Positions 53,596-61,303 of a DNA stretch of 64,000 bases are shown here, in pieces. The position numbers and the translations under genes are program-made. Source of the stretch: Bacillus thuringiensis (lineage in GTDB: Bacteria > Bacillota > Bacilli > Bacillales > Bacillaceae_G); assembly GCF_014932895.1 (NCBI RefSeq), contig NZ_JACYOF010000013.1, forward strand, positions 1-64,000, read 5' to 3'. The notes under the pieces are model-generated. The model saw only the letters and a list, made by a program, of their open reading frames with translations, was not told the DNA's origin and did no database searches. The first letter of the stretch is position 1. Each line of letters starts with the position of its first letter.

Positions 53596-54087
53596 CTATA
53601 ATGATATGTAGTTACTTAAAATCTCCCCAGGCAACCCATCAATCTCACAAACTTTCTCAGATGTAAAACCGACGTTTAGTAAAATGTTCCGAGAGGGGAT
53701 ATTGCTCGGATCAATAATTGCTTTTAGTACGTTTACATCTGTCTGCTTCGCTATATTCATTAATTCCTTTGCAATTGTACTACCATATCTTTTTCCCCAG
53801 TGCTCTGGAAAAATCATATATCCAATTTCAGCTTCTTTTTCATTTTCCTCACTCAACGTAACGTGCCCTAGGCTAATGTATTCATTTGTATTAGAGTCAT
53901 ACACTTTATAGGAGCCGAATAGTTGATGTTTTTCATTGCACTTTAACAATTTATTAAAGTCATTTTGCGCCTCATCTAACGGAATAGCACGCTCGGTAAT
54001 TTGCGCCATTACTTCTTCATTTGATACGAGCTGGAAATATAAATTGAAATCTGTTGTTTCAAATTTAGCAAAATATAGCTTCTGCAT
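53596..54087 (-). CDS. GNAT family N-acetyltransferase
   Basis: A 163-residue protein with EIGYMIFPEHWGKRYGSTIA (acetyl-CoA loop, about residues 88-107) and AIIDPSNIPSRNILLNVGFT. The N-terminal part FETTDFNLYFQLVSNEEVMA is variable. GGAGGAATACT precedes the ATG. The acceptor is unknown. It is followed by a terminator and lies 58 bp after a VOC gene on the same strand, possibly co-transcribed with it. Confidence 0.87.
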   Translation of the reverse strand: MQKLYFAKFETTDFNLYFQLVSNEEVMAQITERAIPLDEAQNDFNKLLKCNEKHQLFGSYKVYDSNTNEYISLGHVTLSEENEKEAEIGYMIFPEHWGKRYGSTIAKELMNIAKQTDVNVLKAIIDPSNIPSRNILLNVGFTSEKVCEIDGLPGEILSNYISL

Positions 54088-54145
54088 AGTATTCCTCCAA
54101 ACTAATTTTCATTTGTTCTACAGAAAAGATAGACGCCAGTTATAG

Positions 54146-54526
54146 TTAAATCGTAATTTCAATTTGATTGCCTTCCGGATCGCTTATTACACTTTCATAA
54201 TAGCCATCTCCAGTGAAACGTGGTCCATTTAATAAAGGATAACCATCATCTTTCAATATTGTAGTTAATTCATTTACACGTTCTTCACTACCAACAGAGA
54301 AAGCCATATGTGCATAGCCAGTTATATTAAGATTAGGGTCATTTTCTATACCTTTTTTACGCATAAGTTCAAGCCGTGCTCCAGATTCGAATGTAATAAA
54401 ATATGATTCAAATTGTTTTGCTTTATTATGATATAAAGAATTTGCTTTGCCGTTAAAATACTTCTCATAAAAGTCACGCATGAATTGTAAATCATTTACC
54501 CAAATTGCAATATGTTCAATTTTCAT
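54146..54526 (-). CDS. VOC family protein (glyoxalase I-like)
   Basis: A 126-residue protein: [20 protein letters not shown] at the start, [11 protein letters not shown] near residue 55, [18 protein letters not shown] (His) and [15 protein letters not shown] at the end (Glu). The two His and two Glu positions match a glyoxalase I-type metal site. ATG 54526 has GGTGAG four bases upstream. Confidence 0.88.
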   Translation of the reverse strand: MKIEHIAIWVNDLQFMRDFYEKYFNGKANSLYHNKAKQFESYFITFESGARLELMRKKGIENDPNLNITGYAHMAFSVGSEERVNELTTILKDDGYPLLNGPRFTGDGYYESVISDPEGNQIEITI

Positions 54527-54707
54527 AGTTCTCACCAATCCTATCTGTACTAATTAGGCTTTCACTGTATAAAAATTACATTTACATTGCAAGAAATTTG
54601 ATTTGATATTAAAAGATGATTGTTAATTTTTAGTTGTTCGCATACATACAATGTGTAATTAAGTGAGTACACTATGGAGTAATTACAGAAAAGGGTGAAT
54701 GGGGCTT

Positions 54708-55199
54708 ATGAATCAATTTGAGCAAATGATATACGTTGGTGTCATCATGTCTATTGTACTATCCATAATGATTTTGGGGTCTTTATATTATAATCCTCGT
54801 CTTTCATTAACTGATTATCCGAAAGATATTCAAAAGGTAGTTTTTCCGAAATCGATTCATGAAAAAAAGCAAACGATTTACTTTAATATTGTATATAATG
54901 CTATTCTTTTCGGTACTCCTTTCATTTCTACATATATACTACATAAGCATGAAAAATTATTGTATATTGATGCCTATTTACATACTTTTGGTATTTTAAT
55001 GATTTTTAATTTAGTAGATTTGTTTATAATTGATTGGCTAATTTTTTGCTGGCTTACTCCGAGATTTGTTGTTATTCCTTGTACGGAAGGGATGAAGGGA
55101 TATAAAGATTACAAGTTTCATTTAAAAGGGGCTATAGTCGGTACTCAATTTTTAGCAATCGTAAGTTTATTTCTGGCAGGAATTGCGACAACCGTTTAG
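54708..55199 (+). CDS. Hypothetical membrane protein
   Basis: A 163-residue protein with four predicted helices (about 5-26, 58-80, 85-117 and 140-160) and a conserved-looking segment LTDYPKDIQKVVFPKSIHEK. Two ATGs are possible; 54708 is better spaced from AAGGGTGA than 54699. No function known. Confidence 0.7.
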   Translation: MNQFEQMIYVGVIMSIVLSIMILGSLYYNPRLSLTDYPKDIQKVVFPKSIHEKKQTIYFNIVYNAILFGTPFISTYILHKHEKLLYIDAYLHTFGILMIFNLVDLFIIDWLIFCWLTPRFVVIPCTEGMKGYKDYKFHLKGAIVGTQFLAIVSLFLAGIATTV

Positions 55200-55412
55200 T
55201 AAAAAGAAGAAGGATAACCGTTAAAATAAGATAAATAGATTTATAATTTATAGAATTAAAAATGAGAATTTGATACTATTGGAATGAAGGGTTTTAATAA
55301 CGATATATTAAGCAATATTGATATATTGTTACAAATGTTTTGATATTCCGTGAAATCACTTAATTTTATGGAAGCGTTTGATAGAACCCAAAAAAACGCA
55401 ATGGAGGCTAAT

Positions 55413-56735
55413 ATGAAAAAAATAATTGGCGCAGCAACAGCAACAGTTTTTGGATTGGGGGCTTTTACAACATCTGCTATCGCAGAAACGATCGTAACAG
55501 CGGATGTACTCAACGTACGTGAAAAGCCAACTACGGAATCGAAAGTTATCGAAAAAGTAAAAGAAGGAGAAAAGTTAAAAGTCATACATACTGAAGAAGG
55601 ATGGTCAAAAATTGATTTAAATGGTAAAGAATTGTTTGTAAGTTCGGAGTTTACAAAAGATGTTTATCATGTAACAGCAAACTTATTAAATATACGTTCT
55701 GAAGCAAACACAGAATCAGAAATTCTTGGCAGACTGAAAAAAGATGATGTAATTGAATCAACGCATCAAGTAAAAGACGGATGGCTACAATTTGAGTATA
55801 AAGGAAAAACAGCTTATGCAAATATTTCTTTCCTATCAAGTACAGCACCAATCGAAAAGAAAACTGAAGAGAAAACGAAGCAAGTAGCGAAAGTACAAAA
55901 AGCGGTAAAAGCTCAGGAAACAGCAAAAACGCAGAGAGTAGTAAAAGTACAGGAAGAAGCGAAATCGAAGGAAATAGCAAAAGCGAAAGAAGAAACGAAA
56001 GTACAGGAGATAGTAAAAGCGAAAGAAGAAACGAAAGTACAGGAGATAGTAAAAGCGAAAGAAGAAACGAAAGTACAGGAGATAGCAAAAACGAAAGAAG
56101 AAACGAAAGTACAGGAGATAGCAAAAGCGAAAGAAGAAACGAAAGCACAGGAGATAGCAAAAGCGAAAGAAGAAACGAAAGCACAAGAAATAGCAAAAGT
56201 GAAAGAAGAAGCGAAAGCACAGGAGATAGCAAAAGCAAAAGAAGAAACGAAAGCACAAGAAATAGCAAAAGTGAAAGAAGAAACGAAAGCACAAGAAATA
56301 GCAAAAGTGAAAGAAGAAGCGAAAGCACAGGAAATAGCAAAAGCGAAGGAAGAAGCGAAAGCACAGGAAATAGCAAAAGCGAAGGAAGCAGCAAAGACAC
56401 AAGAAGTATCTAAAAATAACACACAGTTTTCTAAACGTGAATTAACGGTAGTAGCGACAGCGTATACTGCAGATCCAAGTGAAAATGGTACGTATGGTGG
56501 ACGCGTTTTAACTGCGATGGGGCATGATTTAACGAAAAATCCTAATATGAGAATTATTGCAGTAGACCCAAAAGTAATTCCATTAGGATCAAAAGTATGG
56601 GTAGAAAATTATGGTGAAGCAATCGCTGGTGATACTGGAAGTGCAATTAAAGGTAATCGTATTGATGTTTTAGTAGGTTCGAAAAGTAAAGCTATGAATT
56701 GGGGAAGACAAACTGTTAAAGTAAAAGTTCAATAA
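55413..56735 (+). CDS. SH3-3D cell-wall protein of the EntA/EntB/EntC type
   Basis: A 440-residue exported protein: signal peptide (residues 1-24, cut after AIA), two bacterial SH3 domains (about 25-75 and 82-130; both with LNVRE/LNIRS), a long Lys/Glu/Ala-rich repeat region, and a C-terminal 3D domain VVATAYTADPSENGTYGGRV with VAVDP-like IAVDPKVIPLGSKVWV and the DTGSAIKGNRIDV catalytic Asp pair. 3D domains cut peptidoglycan (MltA-like). From memory such proteins are annotated as enterotoxin/cell-wall proteins EntA-C in B. cereus; the nearby mqo suggests EntB. The 36-bp repeat is described separately. GGAGG precedes ATG 55413. Confidence 0.88.
   Translation: MKKIIGAATATVFGLGAFTTSAIAETIVTADVLNVREKPTTESKVIEKVKEGEKLKVIHTEEGWSKIDLNGKELFVSSEFTKDVYHVTANLLNIRSEANTESEILGRLKKDDVIESTHQVKDGWLQFEYKGKTAYANISFLSSTAPIEKKTEEKTKQVAKVQKAVKAQETAKTQRVVKVQEEAKSKEIAKAKEETKVQEIVKAKEETKVQEIVKAKEETKVQEIAKTKEETKVQEIAKAKEETKAQEIAKAKEETKAQEIAKVKEEAKAQEIAKAKEETKAQEIAKVKEETKAQEIAKVKEEAKAQEIAKAKEEAKAQEIAKAKEAAKTQEVSKNNTQFSKRELTVVATAYTADPSENGTYGGRVLTAMGHDLTKNPNMRIIAVDPKVIPLGSKVWVENYGEAIAGDTGSAIKGNRIDVLVGSKSKAMNWGRQTVKVKVQ
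55986..56417 (+). repeat. Twelve tandem 36-bp (12-residue) units
   Basis: Residues 192-335 of the SH3-3D protein consist of twelve units of the form KEETKAQEIAKA, with changes at positions 4, 6, 10 and 12 (T/A, V/A, V/A, A/T/V); the last unit is degenerate (KEAAKTQEVSKN). They are highly charged and helical and should form a rigid stalk between the SH3 pair and the 3D domain. The DNA repeat is nearly exact, so unit number probably varies between strains. Confidence 0.9.
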
Positions 56736-56754
56736 TAATTATGGTTATCCAAAT

Positions 56755-56794
56755 AGAAGTCAGTTCTCTTGATTGAGACTGGCTTCTATTTTTT
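56755..56794 (+). terminator. Terminator of the SH3-3D gene
   Basis: Stem AGAAGTCAGTTCTC / GAGACTGGCTTCT with one mismatch, then ATTTTTT. Confidence 0.82.
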
Positions 56795-57256
56795 GAGTTT
56801 GTGCAGCTCATTGAAAAACGTATCATAGTGAAATTGACTCAAAAAGACTATTTGCAAGACGTATGGAATTATTCATTTACTTGTCACGAAAGATCTATGC
56901 TTATAAGATGAGTTAAATTCAAAATTGGTGTTTATTTACTATTTTAAGCCGAATAAACAAGGAGTGAAATAAACAAAGACCCCGTAAAAATACAGGGTCG
57001 GATACAGGATTAAGGGAACGCATAGTTTCTTAAAAACATAATATCATATATTATTTGCATAGCTTTATGTGAATTTTGACAAATTTAAGAACAAGATAGA
57101 AGAGTTTAAAGAGAACAAGTATAGTACTAGAATTTTGGTTTTAAATTGAAATATTAATATGTTGATATAGGTGAGACCTCTTGAGACCCTTAATCAAATT
57201 ACCTTAATAAAAAATATAGATTAGAGAAATATAAAAATATTTTTGATTAGATTAAA

Positions 57257-57290
57257 AAAGAAAAGACACCCGAAAGGTGTCTTTTCTTTT
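57257..57290. terminator. Terminator hairpin without a gene
   Basis: Perfect stem AAGAAAAGACACC / GGTGTCTTTTCTT, with T on both strands. No neighbouring gene ends here. Confidence 0.7.
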
Positions 57291-57422
57291 AGTATACAGT
57301 TCACATGTTGCTGAATTAGATACGAAACCATAATTCGATTATGAAATAAATAACATAAGAAATTCTAACATAATATGGACTAAAAAGAATATGTAATATT
57401 GCATTTATTAGTTTTAATCTAC

Positions 57423-57538
57423 TTTATCCCGCTATTTGCGGGCAGTAAGACTCCCACCTCAAAATTCGGTGAATGCGAGGAAGTTAGGTGGGAGATCCAC
57501 TGCCCGTAAAAGCCCCACTGATTAAAGTTTCACTTTAT
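57423..57538 (+). repeat. bcr1-like repeat, medium copy
   Basis: A 116-bp element with TTTAT at both ends. It keeps the CTCCCACCTC / AGGTGGGAG stem and both ends of the copy at 383-539, but lacks about 40 bases (the first AATCAGTGGGG arm and neighbours). Confidence 0.7.
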
Positions 57539-57562
57539 TGGATATAGGACAGCGGTATTAAT

Positions 57563-57598
57563 AAAAAGGGCATGCAGTCGTATCTGCCGCCCTTTTTA
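57563..57598. terminator. Terminator-like hairpin beside the repeat
   Basis: Stem AAAAAGGGC / GCCCTTTTT, 25 bases beyond the bcr1-like copy; no gene ends here. Confidence 0.55.
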
Positions 57599-58043
57599 GG
57601 AGGAATTTATTCTGGATAAAAACTACGAATAACTAGAAAGTATGCTTGTTTTTTTAAACTTCAGATCCCGTGAAAATCCAAAGAATAAAGATGCTTAGGA
57701 GGAATTCAAGACACCAATAGGATACGTATTGGTAAACAGGTTCAAAAATAGTATATGTGAAAAGAAAAAGTCTTATACAAAAGTAGACAGAACCTTATCC
57801 ATTTCTGCTTTTTCAAAAAACAATTTCCATTCTTTTTAAAAATAGTAAAACATACTATTCCTATATGGTTTAAAACGAAGTAAGAAAAGTATACATGAAA
57901 ACGGCAGACAACAATTTTTGTCGTCTGCCGGTGCCAGTGGGCGGAATGAGTTAGTCAATTACAAAAAATTGCTTTCCCATTACCAGAAGAGTGAAGCCGC
58001 TAGTTCAAACGGCTTAAATATAGTTTGCCATATAAATAAAAAA

Positions 58044-58568
58044 TTATGAGTAAAAATTCTGTGTAACATCATTAAGAATTGCATGAAATATATCTTTTTG
58101 CGTAAAATCATCTGTAAAAACAGTTTCTCTATTCACTATAATTGTATCGTGCGGATTATACCATTTCTGTAATGCATCCTCACCAAATTCATGGCGTTTT
58201 TCTCTTGTATTATGTCGTCGAATTGTTTCTTCGAGTGATAAATCGAAGTAATATGTATAAGCATTTCCTTCAAAATAATGTATTAATTCTTTCAGCATAT
58301 CACCGTATCTGCGACTGTTTAAAATACCTTCTAAAATGACAAATTCACATTTTCCTTTTCCGTACTTCGTAATTTCAAATAGTAAACCATGAGATAAGTT
58401 ACCCATCGTGTCGTGTACTTTTAGCATATCTCTACGCACAACATCTTGTGAGACTAAAAGTGTACCTTGTCCGAAATGTTCTTGTAATTCCTTTGCGATT
58501 GTTGTCTTGCCACTTGCGGAGTTTCCTCTAAGGATGATTAATGTTGATTGTAGTATAGGATGTGACAT
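58044..58568 (-). CDS. P-loop kinase (zeta-toxin/AAA-like)
   Basis: A 174-residue P-loop protein: STLIILRGNSASGKTTIAKE (Walker A at about 14-22), SQDVVRRDMLKV, KCEFVILEGILNSRRYGDML and FDLSLEETIRRHNTREKRHE. The pattern is like chloramphenicol phosphotransferase and zeta-type kinases; no antitoxin-like gene is next to it, so a toxin role is not supported. GGAGG is nine bases before the ATG. Substrate unknown. Confidence 0.83.
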   Translation of the reverse strand: MSHPILQSTLIILRGNSASGKTTIAKELQEHFGQGTLLVSQDVVRRDMLKVHDTMGNLSHGLLFEITKYGKGKCEFVILEGILNSRRYGDMLKELIHYFEGNAYTYYFDLSLEETIRRHNTREKRHEFGEDALQKWYNPHDTIIVNRETVFTDDFTQKDIFHAILNDVTQNFYS

Positions 58569-58681
58569 AATATATTTCCTCCGACTTCTTTAATTCTGAA
58601 TTTTATTATATAGAAAATTTTAACAAATAATGTGAGGAAAGTGTATAATCAATATGTTGGAAATATAAAGGGGGGAGCTAG

Positions 58682-58987
58682 ATGGGAGATAAATTAAAGA
58701 AAGCACAACCTATATGGAAACGGACATGGTTCCGCTATCTAGGGGCATTTTTAATTGTTCAAGTACTATTTATTACTTGTGAAGTTACTGCCTGGGCACC
58801 AAACTTTAGACCTGGCGGAGAATTTTTAAATAGAATATTAAATTCTCAATTTTTCACAGGATGGTTCACACCATATAAAATCCCACAATTTAATGTATTT
58901 ACAGCGTTTTTTGCGATAACATTACTACCATATGCATTAATAGGTGTAATTAAAGACTTAATCTTAAGAAAAAATATAAATAATTAA
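58682..58987 (+). CDS. YfzA-like small membrane protein
   Basis: A 101-residue protein with two helices (about 20-40 and 78-95) and the middle NFRPGGEFLNRILNSQFFTG, then WFTPYKIPQFNVFTAFFAIT, which I recognise as the YfzA family. GGGGGGAGCTAG precedes the ATG. Function unknown. It is followed after 13 bases by a GNAT gene on the same strand. Confidence 0.75.
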   Translation: MGDKLKKAQPIWKRTWFRYLGAFLIVQVLFITCEVTAWAPNFRPGGEFLNRILNSQFFTGWFTPYKIPQFNVFTAFFAITLLPYALIGVIKDLILRKNINN

Positions 58988-59000
58988 TAAGAGGTACGAC

Positions 59001-59540
59001 ATGCTATTTCAAAAAGAAAGTTTATCAGTTAGGTACGTAATAGAAAACGATGCACCGATCATTTCAAAATGGTTAACAGATCCAGAAGTTTTACAGTATT
59101 ACGAAGGACGAGATAATCCGCAATCTGTAGAAAAGGTACTCGATCATTTTATACATAATCCAAACGGTCATGAAAAAAGATGTTTAATAGAATTTGATGC
59201 TGTGCCGATTGGTTACATACAAATGTATCCAGTTGATTCTGAATGGAAAGCATTATATGGATATGAAGAATCACAAAATATATGGGGAATGGATCAATTT
59301 ATCGGTGAGTCAACTTATTGGGGAAAGGGAATTGGAACAAACCTCGTTCAAGCAGCGATTACATACATTATGAAGAAAATAGGCGCAGAGGCAATTGCGA
59401 TGGACCCTAAAGTGAATAATGAACGTGCAATAAAATGTTATGAAAAATGCGGATTTAAAAAGGTGAAGATTTTAAAGGAACATGAGTTACATGAGGGGAA
59501 CTTAGAAGATTGTTGGATGATGGAATATAAACAAATATAA
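59001..59540 (+). CDS. GNAT acetyltransferase, AAC(6')-like
   Basis: A 179-residue protein: SKWLTDPEVLQYYEGRDNPQ, then IEFDAVPIGYIQMYPVD, IWGMDQFIGESTYWGKGIGT and VNNERAIKCYEKCGFKKVKI. The order and spacing are typical of the AAC(6')/Acetyltransf_8 group that includes aminoglycoside and siderophore acetyltransferases. Resistance is not proved by sequence. TAAGAGGTACGAC precedes the ATG. Confidence 0.85.
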   Translation: MLFQKESLSVRYVIENDAPIISKWLTDPEVLQYYEGRDNPQSVEKVLDHFIHNPNGHEKRCLIEFDAVPIGYIQMYPVDSEWKALYGYEESQNIWGMDQFIGESTYWGKGIGTNLVQAAITYIMKKIGAEAIAMDPKVNNERAIKCYEKCGFKKVKILKEHELHEGNLEDCWMMEYKQI

Positions 59541-59583
59541 TAATTTATGTAAGGGCTTATACAAACAAAGGGAGCTGTGAAAA

Positions 59584-60108
59584 ATGAAAAAAGCATTAAT
59601 AGTTATTGATGTGCAAGCAGGTATGTATACAGCAGGAATGCCAGTACATAATGGGGAAAAGTTTTTACAAACATTACAAGAGCTCATTGGGGAATGCCGT
59701 TCAAATGATATTCCGGTTATTTATGTCCAACATAACGGGCCGGAAAATCATCCGTTAGAAAAAGGTACAGATGGCTGGAAAATCCATGCGACGATTGCTC
59801 CGCAAGAAGGAGACCGTATCGTTGAAAAGACGACGCCAGATTCATTCCATAAGACAAACTTAAACGAAGTGTTACATGAAAAAGGGATTGAACACGTTAT
59901 TATTTCAGGAATGCAAACAGAGTACTGTGTGGATACGACAACGCGCAGAGCATTTAGTGAAGGATATAAAGTAACGTTAGTGAGTGATGCGCATAGTACG
60001 TTTGATACAGAAGTATTACGTGCTGAAGACATTGTGAAGCATCATAACGTGGTGTTTGGAGCGTTTGCTGATGTTGTTACATTAAAAGATTTGAAGGTGG
60101 AAGCGTAA
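59584..60108 (+). CDS. Isochorismatase-family cysteine hydrolase
   Basis: A 174-residue protein with the catalytic triad visible: Asp8 in ALIVIDVQAGMY, a lysine near residue 83 (IVEKTTPDSFHKT) and the cysteine in GMQTEYCVDTTTRRAF (about 118). Members hydrolyse amides such as nicotinamide or isochorismate-like substrates. AAAGGGAGCTGTG lies before the ATG. It lies 43 bp after the GNAT gene on the same strand. Confidence 0.9.
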   Translation: MKKALIVIDVQAGMYTAGMPVHNGEKFLQTLQELIGECRSNDIPVIYVQHNGPENHPLEKGTDGWKIHATIAPQEGDRIVEKTTPDSFHKTNLNEVLHEKGIEHVIISGMQTEYCVDTTTRRAFSEGYKVTLVSDAHSTFDTEVLRAEDIVKHHNVVFGAFADVVTLKDLKVEA

Positions 60109-60117
60109 ATGGGAAAT

Positions 60118-60147
60118 AGGCTGTCTCTATATGAGGGGCCTCTTTTT
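60118..60147 (+). terminator. Terminator after the cysteine hydrolase
   Basis: Stem AGGCtgTCTC / GAGgggCCT with mismatches, then T6. Confidence 0.6.
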
Positions 60148-60291
60148 TATTTAAAGACAAGTTGTTGATTTAGGTTTAATACGTCTAAAGGTTCCTTTTT
60201 TTAGGATGTACTTTTTTATCATTCGGTACTCTATGTATCAAGAAACCCAAAAAGCTGGGTCGATTCTTAATAAATAATAGTTAAATGAGTG

Positions 60292-60373
60292 TGACAACGT
60301 GTCATATTTTTCCGTTGACGTATGACACGTTGTCATGTGATAATGATTTATACCTATTTGTGACACGTTGTCA
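60292..60373 (+). promoter_or_regulatory. Three TetR-type operators
   Basis: TGACAACGTGTCA (60292-60304), TGACACGTTGTCA (60323-60335) and TGACACGTTGTCA (60361-60373). All are 13-bp inverted repeats of TGACA/TGTCA. Confidence 0.7.
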
Positions 60374-60560
60374 CATGTTGGTTGGATTAGAGGGAATGAT
60401 GTTCTTAAACAAATTTTGTTAATTTATCTACAAAGCTGGATGCAATAGAATTATTAAAATTTGAATAGAATAATGAAGATTATCCATTAATAGAACGTAA
60501 ATCATCTCTTGCTTTTATAGAATAGTACTAATGAAAAAGAGCTATATTTATAAAAAAGTA

Positions 60561-60573
60561 TGACATGTTGTCA
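60561..60573 (+). promoter_or_regulatory. Fourth TetR-type operator
   Basis: TGACATGTTGTCA, 24 bases before the TetR start codon, same consensus as the three sites further upstream. Confidence 0.75.
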
Positions 60574-60596
60574 CATATTTGATAGGAGGAAAAAGG

Positions 60597-61220
60597 GTGC
60601 CTAAACAAACATTTTTTAATTTAGAAAGGGAAAAAAAAGAAGTATTAATTCAGGCAGCGATGAAAGAATTTTCAAGAGTTCCATTATTCGAAGCGTCGAT
60701 TTCCAACATTATTAAAGATGCTGGAATACCTAGAGGAAGTTTTTATCAATACTTTGAGGATAAAGAAGATGTTTTCTTCTTTTTATTAAATGATCACACT
60801 AAAAAGGACAATGAAAAATTGATTTCGATATTAAAAGAAAATGATGGTGATTTATTTGATGCATATTTCGAACTATACCAATACCTTCTAAAAAAGTTTC
60901 AAAACTTAGAAAATCGAAACTTTTTTAGAAATGCCTTTTTGAATATGAATTATAAAGTTGAAAATACATTGACTAGAAATATGAATGAGGATGATCATAA
61001 AAATCGATTGTCCGAAATCATGATCTTAATAAATAAAGAAAAATTAAACATTGCAGATGAACGAGAAATATTTCATATCATGAAGATTATCACGGCTGTG
61101 ACGTTTCACAATCTTATTCAAAATTTCGCGAAGGAAATATCCTTCGATGAGTCGGTGCAAAACTATAATTTAGAACTTTCGTTACTTAAAAAAGGGCTCT
61201 ATAAAAGGGTGGATAAATAA
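60597..61220 (+). CDS. TetR/AcrR family transcriptional regulator
   Basis: A 207-residue protein with an N-terminal TetR HTH (EVLIQAAMKEFSRVPLFEAS, ISNIIKDAGIPRGSFYQYFE, DKEDVFFFLL) and a helical ligand domain. It starts at GTG 60597, with AGGAGG seven bases upstream, so the protein begins MPKQTFFNLEREK. Four copies of TGACAYGTTGTCA stand upstream, one just before the start, so autorepression is likely. Directly followed by a two-gene ABC exporter that it probably controls. Confidence 0.92.
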   Translation: MPKQTFFNLEREKKEVLIQAAMKEFSRVPLFEASISNIIKDAGIPRGSFYQYFEDKEDVFFFLLNDHTKKDNEKLISILKENDGDLFDAYFELYQYLLKKFQNLENRNFFRNAFLNMNYKVENTLTRNMNEDDHKNRLSEIMILINKEKLNIADEREIFHIMKIITAVTFHNLIQNFAKEISFDESVQNYNLELSLLKKGLYKRVDK

Positions 61221-61303
61221 TATCTATAAAAAGTAAAAGATTGAAAAGGTGATTTTTTACTAGATCATTGGCATATTAACGAAAAATGAGGAGAAATGTA
61301 AAT

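Larger units (their letters stand above)
56736..58043. other. 1.3-kb intergenic region rich in hairpins
   Basis: No gene is supported. Contents: terminator 56755-56794; a stem GACCCcGTA / TACaGGGTC at 56978-56999; a 26-codon frame at about 57070-57150 (ending KNKIEEFKENKYSTRILVLN) without a ribosome site; terminator-like hairpins 57257-57290 and 57563-57598; a bcr1-like copy 57423-57538; and a GC-rich hairpin 57902-57930 (CGGCAGAC / GTCTGCCG). Confidence 0.6.

Noticed and set aside
55651-56422. Three long antisense frames (169-249 codons) opposite the SH3-3D gene
   Set aside because: They are produced by the 36-bp repeat, which lacks stop codons in several frames; the translations are low-complexity Leu/Phe/Ser and have no ribosome sites.
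57070-57150. 26-codon frame ending KENKYSTRILVLN
   Set aside because: GTG start without ribosome site, no similarity recognised, in a region full of repeats. Could be a remnant but cannot be supported.
58044-58568. Toxin of a toxin-antitoxin pair (zeta-like kinase)
   Set aside because: No small antitoxin gene is adjacent on the same strand; the kinase pattern alone is common in non-toxin enzymes.
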